Positions 33,635 to 43,811 of a stretch of 64,000 nucleotides of DNA are shown here, in pieces. This DNA comes from Lineolata rhizophorae. Its lineage: Eukaryota > Ascomycota > Dothideomycetes > Lineolatales > Lineolataceae. The translations under genes were made by a program, and so were the position numbers. The notes under the pieces were generated by a model. It saw nothing but the letters and a program-made list of their open reading frames with translations. It made no database searches and was not told the DNA's origin. Every line of letters begins with the position of its first letter. The first letter of the stretch is position 1. Location: the NCBI GenBank assembly GCA_010093515.1, contig MU001676.1, forward strand, positions 225,621 to 289,620. Reading direction: 5' to 3'.

Positions 33635-34573
33635 GGGCGGTTCGACTCTGTTGTGGTAGCGTCTGGTAAGCTTGCGTACGCTCGGTGAAATTAGGCCCAT
33701 AAGGGCCCTTAGGCGGCATTTTGACTTTTGCAATTGGCGTCTTGGAATACAAAGCAACAACTTTTTTGTGGCCACTTCCAATGGGGTGCTAAAGTGGCAC
33801 TTTAACGAGTGTCGCCTCACTAACCTAGTCGTTGCTATGGAAAATTTGAGCAGGAGGCACTGAATATACGCAATGATTTTACATCTACAAACAATAGCGG
33901 GCAAGTGGAACTGCTCCAATTAGAACTCATGGCATTCAGTGAGTTTACGATATTTTAACCCTGTGTCGTTTTCTGGTGGCTATCGAACTTGGCTACCGAG
34001 CGCAGCTAAGTCCACAATATAGAGATAACAACTGCCGCAACGGAGACCGGCTAGCGTAAGCAGGCATGTTCCGCGTGTCATGTTATTGCTACGGATGGTA
34101 CAAATTGATTTTGTATGATTGTTCTAAAATATGCCAGAAAAGTGCGTTATCTTTGTCAAAGCCAGGCTGATGATAGAGATGTCGCACAGCAACAGTGACA
34201 AAAGCGCGGATATCTCGGCGTTTGGCAGCCTCGCAAACCCCAAAGCTCTTATGTACGACGTTCTGTGCGGGGAGCCTGACATCTGCGGATGCCGCGCCGT
34301 TTGACGCAGCACGCGCCATTGGCGGCCTCGACGTAGTCAGCTTTACCGGAGACCCGGCCCATCGCGGGTATCGTCGGCAAAAAGGCCGACGCTCATCGTC
34401 ACTCTCCCCCGTGCATGTGGCAGACGCGGAACGAAATGAGGCGCCCGACAATGGAACATTCCGCCTTGTCTTACCGTATAATAATCGGCCTGCGCCAGCT
34501 GTCTTTGGCCTCTCTCTCCAGAGACTTTGGCTAATTCCCGCAGTCGCAATCATCCCCAACAGAATTTCCCAAG
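33635..34573. promoter_or_regulatory. TYW1 3' flank and P450 promoter region
   Basis: No gene is seen in this 939-bp gap between two co-directional genes. A 156-codon antisense frame at 34089-34559 has no recognisable domain and lies across the expected P450 promoter. Confidence 0.45.
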
Positions 34574-36443
34574 ATGCTTTCGAGCTTAGGTGTTTCCACG
34601 ATGCCTCTCACTGCGACAATTGTCGCCGTGGTGGCAGCATTCGCTGTTTACGTGAGTTGCTTCGTAACGAGCCAATTATCTATCAGTTTCGATTGCTTTC
34701 TGATGTTGGGTTTCCTGGCAGATTGTTGGCGTAGTCGTCTATCGACTGTTCTTTCATCCGTTGGCGAGGTACCCGGGGCCTCTTTTAGCCAAGATCACAG
34801 GATGGTACGAGTGAAGCGACCGAGTCCATAACAACCCCGGTGCTGACATCAACACAGGCACGCTGCCTATCACGCATGGAGAGGAGACCGCCACCTTGAA
34901 TTCTGGAGATGCCATGAGAAATATGGTATGTCGCATAACCTAGTCGTCTATCGTTCCTCAGACACTTTCATTCCTAAGTTCACTCTTAATGTTTGACTTC
35001 TAACAACTTCTAGGCTCAATTTATCGATGGGCCCCTAATAGCATCTCAGTCAACACCAACACGGCCCTGAAGGATATCTATGGCCACCGGGCAAACGTCC
35101 GGAAAGCTGATTTCTACACGGCATTCCCACCCACTAAGGACACTTTCAACACTCATAGCAGCATCGACAGAGCCGCTCATGCCCGCAAACGTCGCGTGCT
35201 TTCTCATGCCTTCTCCGACTCCGCCATCAAGACCATGGAAGGCCATATCCTTGACCATGTCCGGGCTCTCTGCACACAACTTCTCGGCGCCACCCAGAAA
35301 ACTCGCTCACCGCAACTCCTAGAGGAGAAGCAGGCCGAGTCATCATCCAAGCGCGGCTGGAGCGCACCCCAAAACATGGCCTCCTGGACCAACTACCTAG
35401 CCTTCGACGTGATGGGCGATCTCTGTTTCGGCAAGCCCTTCCGCATGCTCACCTCGCCCACAAACCGTTTCGCCACCGACCTCGTCGCCTCCGCATCGCA
35501 CCGCCACCTCATCTGCGGCACTTACCTGCCCATCCACAAGTACCACCTCGACAAACTGCTCTTCCGACGCATCGCCGCCGGCCGTGCACGGTACATGGCG
35601 TACTCGAAGGCGCAGGCGGGCGAGCGGGCCAAGATCGGCATCGACGGCGCGCCCGACCGCCGCGACTTCTTCTACTACCTCCTGCAGGCGCGCGACCCAG
35701 AGACGGGCGCCGGCTTCGCGCCCGCCGAGCTCTGGGGCGAGAGCAACCTGCTCATCATCGCCGGCTCCGACACCACGTCGACGGCCATGAGCGCCACGCT
35801 CTTCTACCTCGCGCACCACCCGGAGTGCTTCGCGCAGCTGGCGCGCGACGTGCGTGCCGCCTTCGCCTCGCTCGAGGACATCCGTCTGGGGCCTGCCCTC
35901 ACGACGCAGGCATACTTGCGCGCCTGCATCGACGAGGCCATGCGCCTGTCGCCCTCGGTCGGCGGCCTGCTCCCGCGCACCGTCCTGCCCGGCGGACTGG
36001 CGGTCGACGGCCACTTCTTCCCGCCGGGCACCGACCTCGGTGTGCCTCACTACGCCGTCCACCACAACGAGGCCTACTTTGCCGAGCCGTTCGTCTTCGA
36101 GCCGTCGCGCTGGCTGCCGGACGAAGCGGCAGGCGGCGCGGACGCGGTGGCGAGGGCGCAGAGCGCCTTCTGCCCGTTCAGTATTGGGCCGCGTGGCTGC
36201 ATTGGCAAGACGATGGCGTACGCGGAGATGTCTTTGACGATTGCGCGCTTGGTGTGGGCGTTTGATTTGAGGCTGGCTAGGGGGGAGGCGGGGCGGATCG
36301 GGGAAGGAGGCTGGGGTGAGGCGGGGAGGGAGTGGGGAAGGGAGAAGAGGGGAGAGTATCAGCTGAAGGATACGTTTACGAGCTGGAAGGATGGGCCGAT
36401 GGTGGAGTTTAAGCTGAGGGAGGGAGCCGAGATAATTGAGTAA
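34574..36443 (+). CDS. cytochrome P450 monooxygenase
   Basis: Four exons, 34574-34651, 34722-34804, 34858-34925 and 35014-36443, with 70-, 53- and 88-bp GT-AG introns, give 552 residues. The N-terminal hydrophobic helix (about 10-33) anchors it to the ER. The proline-rich hinge follows ([13 protein letters not shown]). Further along come [23 protein letters not shown], the I-helix oxygen-binding motif AGSDTTST and the K-helix ExxR in DEAMRLSP. The heme-binding loop [11 protein letters not shown] has Cys472 as thiolate ligand. All key residues are present, so it looks functional. Fungal P450s of this general type oxidise secondary metabolites or xenobiotics. There is no polyketide synthase, peptide synthetase or terpene synthase nearby, so the substrate is unknown. 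A Gly/Glu-rich stretch near residue 495-520 is an unusual insert before the last strand. Confidence 0.93.
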
Positions 36444-36638
36444 GAGGTTAGCGTGAGCAGTTACTGTTAAGAGGATATTGATGTTGTGCAGAGATCTGTA
36501 ATAGTGACCGGCGAAGCGCTTTTCTGGATGATCATGCATGTATATACTTTCAAATTTAGAAATATCTTACAGTCACGACTCTAGATATATGTTGGGGGCT
36601 TCTAACGCTAACTCACCATAATCAAGCCGTCTCCATCA

Positions 36639-39179
36639 TCAACTATCCATTTCTGATTCCTTCAATGCCCTCGCCGCCCTAGCCCACACACGGCCCCATC
36701 TCCCCGCCTCCTTGCCCATCTCAACCTCCCTCCCAACCCCCGGCCTGACTACTTCCAGGCACCTCAATACCCCCGATGCTACATCTCCCTCTATTGCTAC
36801 CGCCGGTTCCTCGGCCTCCATGGCCGGCAGACACTCATCTAGGACACTCTTGGTGGCACGCATATCGCCGCTATCAGCGGCAGCATGTAGGGTAACGGCA
36901 TAGAGAGTGGGGCCACGAGGGATGGCGAGCCGGGATGATATAGCTAGGGTGGCGTGGAAGGAGGGCCAGAGGCCGAGAGAAGCCGTAGCGCGGAGTAGGT
37001 GGCTGAGGAGGGGGAGGGGGAAGGGCGAAGAGATTGGCGGATGTGGTGATGGAGGATGAGATTCGGTGGATTTTTCGACAGGTGTTGTAGGATTCCGTGC
37101 GGATCTGGGAGGCTCATGTATGATGGCGAAATCGCAGAGCGTGGCAAGTCTGGTTGGGAGCCACCGAAGCAGCTCGGATGAAGCCGCGGAAGTCGAAGCG
37201 GAAGCAATTGTATAAGGAGTGGGGCCGAGAAGCGCGTAGTAAAAGTGGCCGATGAGGAACGGGGAGTAAACCTGGTAGCCACGAGCGTGGTATAAATCAA
37301 GAAGATCGAGCGCGTGGCGCAATGAAGCATGGTGGAGTTCGCTGACCGTACGTCGGATATCCGAACTAGCTTGGAACGCAGCCCCATCATCACTTAATGA
37401 AGGGGACTCTGGCACGAGATTGTTGCCGTGATGTGTCAACAATGCTGTTATGCTTCGAAGGTAAAATTCAGGAGGTACTTCCAGGCCGGCGGCTTCCATC
37501 TGCACGATATATTTGGCGGGTAATGAGAGGTAGGCCATAGTTTGCTCGACCCCATCATTTTGCAATTGGTGCAAACTTGTCGAGAAATTCCACTTGAATA
37601 GTTCGAGGTTCAAGCAAGCTATCTCGACAAGCGGTGACCAACTTTGAACGGTAGGAACGGCCGGGAGACGGAACTCGGCTATTTCAGGGAGACCGTCGTC
37701 GCCCGCATTTATTACATTGCTGATGAAATCTTTTAGAGCCGTGCTTGCGTTCGGATTTTGGGTGTTTGCGCGAAAGTCGCGCACGATTTGGGCAAGGGAA
37801 GAATCGCCGACAAGGATGTCAGGAAACGGCTCTTGACCGAGAAAGGGTGAGAATTCTGGGACGGAGGCGTCAGTGCCCAGATTGCGACTACTGTTGAAGA
37901 ACGGAGGCGGAGAAGACGTGGTGGGACCACCTCTAGAATCGGTGTGCTGCCATCTTTTGAGGAGTGTAATATGAGGCCGGTGACGTACCCGCGATGAAAA
38001 CCAAGAAAAAGAAGGCGCCGACCGCGGGGAACTGGTGTAGTGGAAATGACGAATTTGCTGTGCTGTTTGCGGATTCGAAACATGTGGTCGGTCAAAGGTC
38101 GAATTGAAAGGATCATCGGAAGTCCTTCCATGGCCTTTCGTCCCGCCACGTTCACCAGGGTCTTCGACGTATTGGCTCTGTTCAGCTTCTCCGTACTCCC
38201 CCGCCGTTGCAGCCTCGAGCTCTTGTCTCTCCTTTTCCTCCCTCTCCATCCGCCTTAGCATCCCGCTCCACATGTGCTCTAAATTCAAATCCGCCCTCTT
38301 CTCCTCCGTCATAATCTGGACAACGATATTATTTCCTTTCTTCTCGTCTCTGAATCCGACAAAATCCTCCGAGATCTTCTCCTGTATCCACTCTGGTTCT
38401 CCCTCGGCCGACTGCACTCGTCCAACATTCACACACACCCAGCCCGAGCGAATGTCCTCGTAATCATTGGTCTGTCCTTCTTCCCCGGCCGCGATGCCTC
38501 GTGCGTAAGCCATCATCCGCGCGCGCTTAGCCTGCCTCCGGAGCCGTTTCTTGACCTCATTCCTACCCAGCAGTCCATCCGCGTACGGTTTCAGTCTATG
38601 AGTCCCGCGCAGCCACCTACAGAACCTGTCCGCCGATACGTGGGTGTGCTTCTCACTCCTAGCGGTGCCGAAGATCATGAGCAGATTCGAGCCGAGCGCA
38701 GGCGGTGGGTCCACCTTACGTAGGTCGAGCAGAGAGAGATAGTCCAGGCCTAGGTCGATGGAGATGTGGTTGAGAAGCTCGGGCAGGATCGGAGGATGAT
38801 AGTCAGGGAGAGGCGGGATAAGTTGCCTAGATGCCATGGGATTATCGGCAGAGGAGGGAGGTGGTGCGGAGGTGGCCGAGGGTTGCTCGATACGCAGGTA
38901 CCAAGGGACATAGGTGGACTCGGACGGGTCTGAGACATCCTTTGAAGCCGTACTCAGTGGATCTTCGTCTTCGCGAACGGAATGATGACTGTCGGACAAC
39001 TGGGCGCATGATGCGCTAAATGCACGTCGGCCGACCTGATGGGATATGGAGGTTGCGGTGGGAGTGAGCGAGTGGGAGACAGTGAACTGTGTTCTCGAAA
39101 GAGGCGCCAATGGGCGCACAATACATGATCGGCCGCCGCCACATCTAATTGCGGATGCGACGGCACTAGTAACGCCCAT
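36639..39179 (-). CDS. ATP25: mitochondrial ATP25 (ATP synthase assembly, OLI1 mRNA stability)
   Basis: One uninterrupted frame of 846 residues from the ATG at 39179. The start MGVTSAVASAIRCGGGRSC and the Arg/Ser-rich following stretch look like a mitochondrial presequence. The N-terminal part contains the RsfS-like domain (LLNHISIDLGLDYLSLLDLR, LMIFGTARSEKHTHVSADRF, WLRGTHRLKPYADGLLGRNE). The C-terminal half is helical and poorly conserved (EFYLRSITALLTHHGNN, HAARSY-like repeats), matching the M domain. In yeast the precursor is cut in two: the C-terminal part stabilises OLI1/ATP9 mRNA and the N-terminal part helps assembly of the Atp9 ring. It converges with the P450 gene (195-bp gap) and diverges from NMD3. 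The same frame stays open well upstream of the ATG, antisense to NMD3, which I regard as non-coding. Confidence 0.9.
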   Translation of the reverse strand: MGVTSAVASAIRCGGGRSCIVRPLAPLSRTQFTVSHSLTPTATSISHQVGRRAFSASCAQLSDSHHSVREDEDPLSTASKDVSDPSESTYVPWYLRIEQPSATSAPPPSSADNPMASRQLIPPLPDYHPPILPELLNHISIDLGLDYLSLLDLRKVDPPPALGSNLLMIFGTARSEKHTHVSADRFCRWLRGTHRLKPYADGLLGRNEVKKRLRRQAKRARMMAYARGIAAGEEGQTNDYEDIRSGWVCVNVGRVQSAEGEPEWIQEKISEDFVGFRDEKKGNNIVVQIMTEEKRADLNLEHMWSGMLRRMEREEKERQELEAATAGEYGEAEQSQYVEDPGERGGTKGHGRTSDDPFNSTFDRPHVSNPQTAQQIRHFHYTSSPRSAPSFSWFSSRVRHRPHITLLKRWQHTDSRGGPTTSSPPPFFNSSRNLGTDASVPEFSPFLGQEPFPDILVGDSSLAQIVRDFRANTQNPNASTALKDFISNVINAGDDGLPEIAEFRLPAVPTVQSWSPLVEIACLNLELFKWNFSTSLHQLQNDGVEQTMAYLSLPAKYIVQMEAAGLEVPPEFYLRSITALLTHHGNNLVPESPSLSDDGAAFQASSDIRRTVSELHHASLRHALDLLDLYHARGYQVYSPFLIGHFYYALLGPTPYTIASASTSAASSELLRWLPTRLATLCDFAIIHEPPRSARNPTTPVEKSTESHPPSPHPPISSPFPLPLLSHLLRATASLGLWPSFHATLAISSRLAIPRGPTLYAVTLHAAADSGDMRATKSVLDECLPAMEAEEPAVAIEGDVASGVLRCLEVVRPGVGREVEMGKEAGRWGRVWARAARALKESEMDS

Positions 39180-39494
39180 GACGACGATGCTGAAAGGAGC
39201 GTGGAGGACAAGCGATGAAAAAGTCAAGTACGTCGCCGTGGCCGGCGCTGGAAAAGTTCCAGAAGACACGGAGATGTTTGGTGGGTTTGCAGAGCTCTGC
39301 TCCGTTTGCACGGTTTGCATGGTCCCTGTCGTCTCATAGGGCTGAGGCCCCCACCACGTTTTGGCGGCGAGGCGAACTTTTGCTTTGCATTTCAAATCTC
39401 CCGGCTCCGTCTTCTCTTGCATTCGCCCTCCCCTTTCCTTTCTCACCTCCCTCATTTTTTTTCCCTGTGATACCCCATATTTCTCTGCCCAGTT
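39180..39494. promoter_or_regulatory. shared divergent promoter, ATP25 and NMD3
   Basis: 315 bp separate the two start codons, so both promoters must fit here. On the NMD3 side there is a pyrimidine-rich run (about 39405-39470, ending in TTTTTTTTCCC), a usual feature near fungal transcription starts. No TATA box is seen, as is common for housekeeping genes. Confidence 0.6.
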
Positions 39495-41319
39495 ATGTCT
39501 ATGGAGGTAGATGTCGACGGCCCAGTGGCCCTCCAGGCCCGGCCTCAAAACGCTGCAACGTACGTCACTACATCGATTCTTCATTCGGCGTGTTGTCTGA
39601 GCTCTACAAAATGCGCAAATCCCAGAAAATGGTGCTAACAGCCCTTGCAGTATTCTCTGCTGTAACTGCGGAATCCCCATCGACGGCACCACCTCGGCCG
39701 GCGCCCTCTGCCCCTCCTGCCTTGCCCTTTCCGTCGACGCCTCGGCCGGCATCCAACGCGAAGGCGTCCTGCACTTCTGCAAGGACTGCGATCGTTGGCT
39801 TTCCCCTCCGGCGCAATGGCTGGTTGCACAACCCGAAAGCCGCGAGCTGCTCGCGCTCTGCTTACGGCGCCTGCGGGGCCTGAGTAAGGTCCGCCTCGTC
39901 GACGCGAACTTTGTATGGACGGAGCCACACTCAAGACGGATACGGGTACGGTTGACAGTGCAAATGGAGGCTCCAGGTTCAGGGGGCGGCGGCGGAGGAG
40001 GGGTTGGCGGAGCGAATGGTGGCGACGCGGGCCCGACTATCGTGCAGCAGACGTTCGAGGTGGAGTTCGTGGTGGCGACGCAACAGTGCCCTGACTGTGC
40101 TAAATCATACACCCACAACGCTTGGCGGGCCGTTGTGCAGGCGCGGCAACACGTGCCGCACAAACGGACCTTCTTATTTCTAGAGCAGCTGATCTTGAAG
40201 GCGGGTGCGCACCGCGATGCCGTCAACATCAAGGAGGCACCGGACGGCATCGACTTCTTCTTCGGGGCGCGCAACCACGCCGAGAAGTTCGTCGACTTCC
40301 TCGCCTCGGTTGCGCCTGTGCGCGTGACGAAGTCTCAGGAACTCATCAGTATGGATGTGCATACGTCGGCTAAGAGCTACAAATTCTCTTTCGCGGTTGA
40401 AATTGTACCCCTGTGTAAGGACGACCTAGTAGCGCTGCCCCTCAAGCTCGCCCGCAAAATAGGGAACATCTACCCTATCACGCTATGCTCGCGGGTCGGC
40501 ACGGCCGTCCAGCTACTTCACCCGGACACGCTGCAGACGGCCGACCTGCAAGCGCACGAGTTCTGGCACGCCCCCTTCGCGCCCCTCGCCGACACCCGCC
40601 AGCTCGTCGAGTTCGTCGTCCTCGACGTCGAGCCCGTGCGGCTCGCTCCCAACGCGGCACAGCCCAACGCAGCCGCCGTCGGCGCCGCCAAGTTCCTCCC
40701 GGCGCTCGCCACGGTCGCCAAGGCGTCGGACCTGGGCGTCAACGACACGACGTACGACGTGTGCACGCACCTGGGCGCGCTGCTCAAACCCGGCGACTCG
40801 GCGCTCGGCTACCACCTCGCCAACTCCAACTTCAACAGCGACGAGCTGGCCGCCGTCGAGGCCCACCGCAGCCTCTCGGCTCAGCTGCCCGACGTCGTGC
40901 TCGTCAAGAAGCACTACGCGCGCAAGAAGAAGGGCGGCGGCCGCCAGCGCCGCAACTGGAAGCTCAGGCGCATGCAGGTGCAGGAGGAGCGCGCCGCCGC
41001 CGCCGCCGAGCAGCAGCAAGGTGGGCGGGCCGCCGGCAGGGGCAGGGGCGCCGCCGAAGACGCGGTCCGCATGGAGCAGGACTTCGAGATGTTCTTGCGC
41101 GATGTTGAGGAGGATCAGGAGCTGCGGAACATGCTGGCGCTGTACAAGGCGGAGAACAAGGCAAGGAAGGGTGGCGGGGAGAGGATGGAGGTGGAGAAGG
41201 CGGAGCCGGAGGAGGAAGAGGAGGAGAGTGGGAGCGAGGGCGAGGAGGACGGTGGGTTGGAGATCCCGATGGAGCAGTTGTTGGACGAGTTCGAGGATAT
41301 GAATATGGAGGATCAGTGA
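39495..41319 (+). CDS. NMD3: 60S ribosomal export adapter NMD3
   Basis: Two exons, 39495-39559 and 39651-41319, with a 91-bp GT-AG intron, give 577 residues. The N-terminus carries zinc-binding CX2C pairs (CCNCG, CPSC, CKDC, then CPDC), as in the NMD3 N-terminal domain. Clear family sequence follows: VQARQHVPHKRTFLFLEQLI, HKEAP-like NIKEAPDGIDFFF, NHAEKFVDFL, and LVKKHYARKKK. NMD3 binds the joining face of the pre-60S subunit and recruits the exportin Crm1. The C-terminus is acidic and Leu-containing (EIPMEQLLDEFEDMNM), consistent with the nuclear export signal region. A Gly-rich loop (residues about 125-140) is an insertion. It diverges from ATP25 and converges with NBP35. Confidence 0.95.
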
Positions 41320-41799
41320 ATAGATGGAAGGCATAGATGGCGGTTGGCGGGTTCCAAAAGGATTACTTTCAGATATGCATCCAGATTTGGCGTTGAAGCT
41401 GTTTAGGCTGGTTTGCCTCTCTTGGAAGTTTGTTACTTGGTATTGGGCCTTTGAAGAGTTAGTGAACGGTCAATATATATAACGTTTTATTGGGATGGAT
41501 GGAAATGAGGGCCCAAAAATGGAAATAAAAAGAGCTTTAGAACACCTGGAAGTCGTCAAGTGACTTGCGACTTGGATGTGTGTTTGCGAGGGGTTGAGTA
41601 TATCACTATAATTCTTCCAAAAGCTAATGTCGACACCTAGATGTGCATGATCTCTCTAAAACGCATAAACAGGTAACATCTTAAGTTGCCTAAAGGTATT
41701 TTATACGCTCTAGCCAGGAACGCCATAGCCATGCCAGTTATATAATTTCAGAGGCTCTATTTCCGTTCATCAAAAGGAAATATGCATTTACCCAATTTC
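41320..41799. other. convergent 3' flanks of NMD3 and NBP35
   Basis: 480 bp of AT-richer DNA between two convergent genes, containing ATATATAAC near 41475 and several A-rich runs suited to polyadenylation on either strand. No coding sequence. Confidence 0.5.
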
Positions 41800-43168
41800 C
41801 TACTTCATCACGACATGCCCGTCCGTCTCGCCCACGTCCTCCTCTTCATACTCCCCATACCTCAACGCCATAGCCCTCGTAACCCTCCTCACCACGCCTC
41901 TAATCGCCTTACTCGCCGCGCTATCCGGATAGCTCTCCAGAAAGCTCTCGCCATAATCGCAGGCCATGCCGATCCTGGGATCGAGCGGCACGGCGCCCAG
42001 GAACGGGACGCGCTGCTCGTCGGCCAAGGCCCTCGCGCCGCCCGTCGAGGCGCGGAAGATCTGGCTCTCAGCCTTGCACTTGGGACAGACGAAGCCGGAC
42101 ATGTTCTCGACGATGCCGAGGACGGGGATGGCGGCCTTGCGGCAGAAGTCGAGCATGCGGCGGACGTCCTGGAGGGCGACCTCCTGCGGGGTGGAGACGA
42201 GGAGGGCGCCGTCGAGGCGGCCGCGGGGCGCGGCGTCGCGCAGGAGCGAGTTGACGGCGAGGTGCTCGTCCGAGGTGCCGGGCGGCGTGTCGACGACGAG
42301 GCAGTCGAGCGCGCCCCACGACACGTCGCGCAGGAACGACTTGATCATGCCCGTCTTCTTGGCGCCGCGCCAGATGACGGCGTCGTCGCGGGACGGCAGC
42401 ATGAACTGCACGGACATGACGCCAAGGGAGCCGCCGGACCGGGGTTCTTCGTCGTCGCCGTCGTCGTCGTCTTCGTCTTTGTCTTCGCCTTCGGCCTCGT
42501 CCGCTTTCCCGGCGTGTCCGTTGGTCCCGTTCACGCCGCCCTCCGCCTCCTCCCGCTCGCCGGCGCGCCCGCCCAAAAACCCCACCTCGGCCCACACGGG
42601 CTCCCAGCCCTCGCCGCTAACGTGGACGCCCTCGCCCTCGACGCCCAGCATCTTGGGGATGCTCGGCCCCGTCAGGTCCGTGTCCATGAGGCCGACCTGG
42701 GCGCGGGGGTCGGCGCCGGCCAAGCCCTGTGCCAGCAGGGCTGCGAAGGTGCTCTTGCCGACGCCGCCCTTGCCCGAGAGCACGAGCAGCGAGTGGCGCA
42801 CGCGCGAGAGGCGCGCCGCGATGGCGGGCAGGTCCGGGTCCGGCCCCTTGGGCGTCGACGCGCAGATGCTCTGGTTGGGGCAGCCGGCGCACGACGAGGC
42901 CGTGCCGGCCGCGGACGAGGACGGGCCCGGGCAGTGCTCTGGTTGCATCGGCCCCCCACGTGCTGACGTTAGCTCTTCGCCGCTCTCCCTGTGCAGGGAA
43001 GGAACGCGCAGCGGCTGGGAGATGCGCGGAATCGGACGTACCGGGCTCGGGCGCGACGAGCTTGGGCTGCGCCTTCAGCGGCGCTTCGAGCGCGGCCTGC
43101 GGCGAGTCGAAGGCCTGCGCCGCCGGCTCTTCCAGCGAGGGCGCCATGGTCGTCGTCGTGGCTGACAT
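41800..43168 (-). CDS. NBP35: cytosolic Fe-S cluster assembly scaffold NBP35
   Basis: Two exons, 43168-43042 and 42938-41800, with a 103-bp intron. The acceptor was chosen so that the frame reads APEPEHCPGP, matching the family. The protein has 421 residues. The N-terminal cluster motif is C45-X13-C59-X2-C62-X5-C68, which separates Nbp35 from Cfd1. The deviant P-loop is [10 protein letters not shown] (97-106). [25 protein letters not shown] and the CPKC pair that binds the bridging cluster are present. Together with Cfd1 it forms the ATP-dependent scaffold that assembles 4Fe-4S clusters for cytosolic and nuclear proteins. An unusual acidic insert (about 40 residues, rich in Asp and Glu, after [13 protein letters not shown]) interrupts the nucleotide-binding domain before [11 protein letters not shown]. 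Confidence 0.94.
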
Positions 43169-43811
43169 CGATGCGCTCCAGATTTGCGAGGGGAGAGAGA
43201 GAGATGCAAGGAGCGCGCGGGAAAGTAACGGACGTGGGTGGTTTGAGGCTCGGGGTCGGAGGCAGCTTTGTAATGCGGGCGGCAGGGAGGGCCGTAGGGC
43301 TGAGGGCAGGTGGCGTCGTTTGCGGGGCAAATGGGCATCCCCGCGGAGCGTGGGCCCGCGCTGCCGTCCTCGTCTCGGCCGCTGCTGGGCTCTTCGCACA
43401 CGCAGCGAACGCGTGCTTGTTTGAATGGGACTCCTTATTCTGCTGAAGCAAATTTCATACGGATAATTCACCCAATTTGTACTGAATCAGTCGAAGCTTT
43501 CACATTATCCGCACGACTTGCTTGAATCAACCACCTATGTAATTCGGCGCCTCCCAAAGAAAGCTCAACACCAACTCAGAGGCCATTTCTCACATTAATC
43601 TAACCCTTATGCCACGAACCCCTAAACTCCCTCTAATCGCCTGCCTGCCCACCAAGAACCTTATCTACAACGACCCTAGGAGACGACGCACCACACAAAG
43701 ACCCTCCAGGGCCAACCGATGGCGTGAGAACAATACGACATATACACCAGGACCAAGGCTCCAAGGGCACGAAGAAACCATCGAACCCCCAACGCCCACC
43801 ACCAAAACGCA
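43169..43811. other. NBP35 promoter side and YND1 3' flank
   Basis: 643 bp between two minus-strand genes. The left half is GC-rich and should contain the NBP35 promoter; the right half is the YND1 3' region. Short open frames only. Confidence 0.5.

Noticed and set aside
34089-34559. 156-codon antisense frame upstream of the P450
   Set aside because: No domain, and it occupies the expected P450 promoter; probably chance.
34574-43168. P450 plus neighbours as a secondary-metabolite cluster
   Set aside because: The neighbours are housekeeping genes (TYW1, ATP25, NMD3, NBP35) and no synthase is present.
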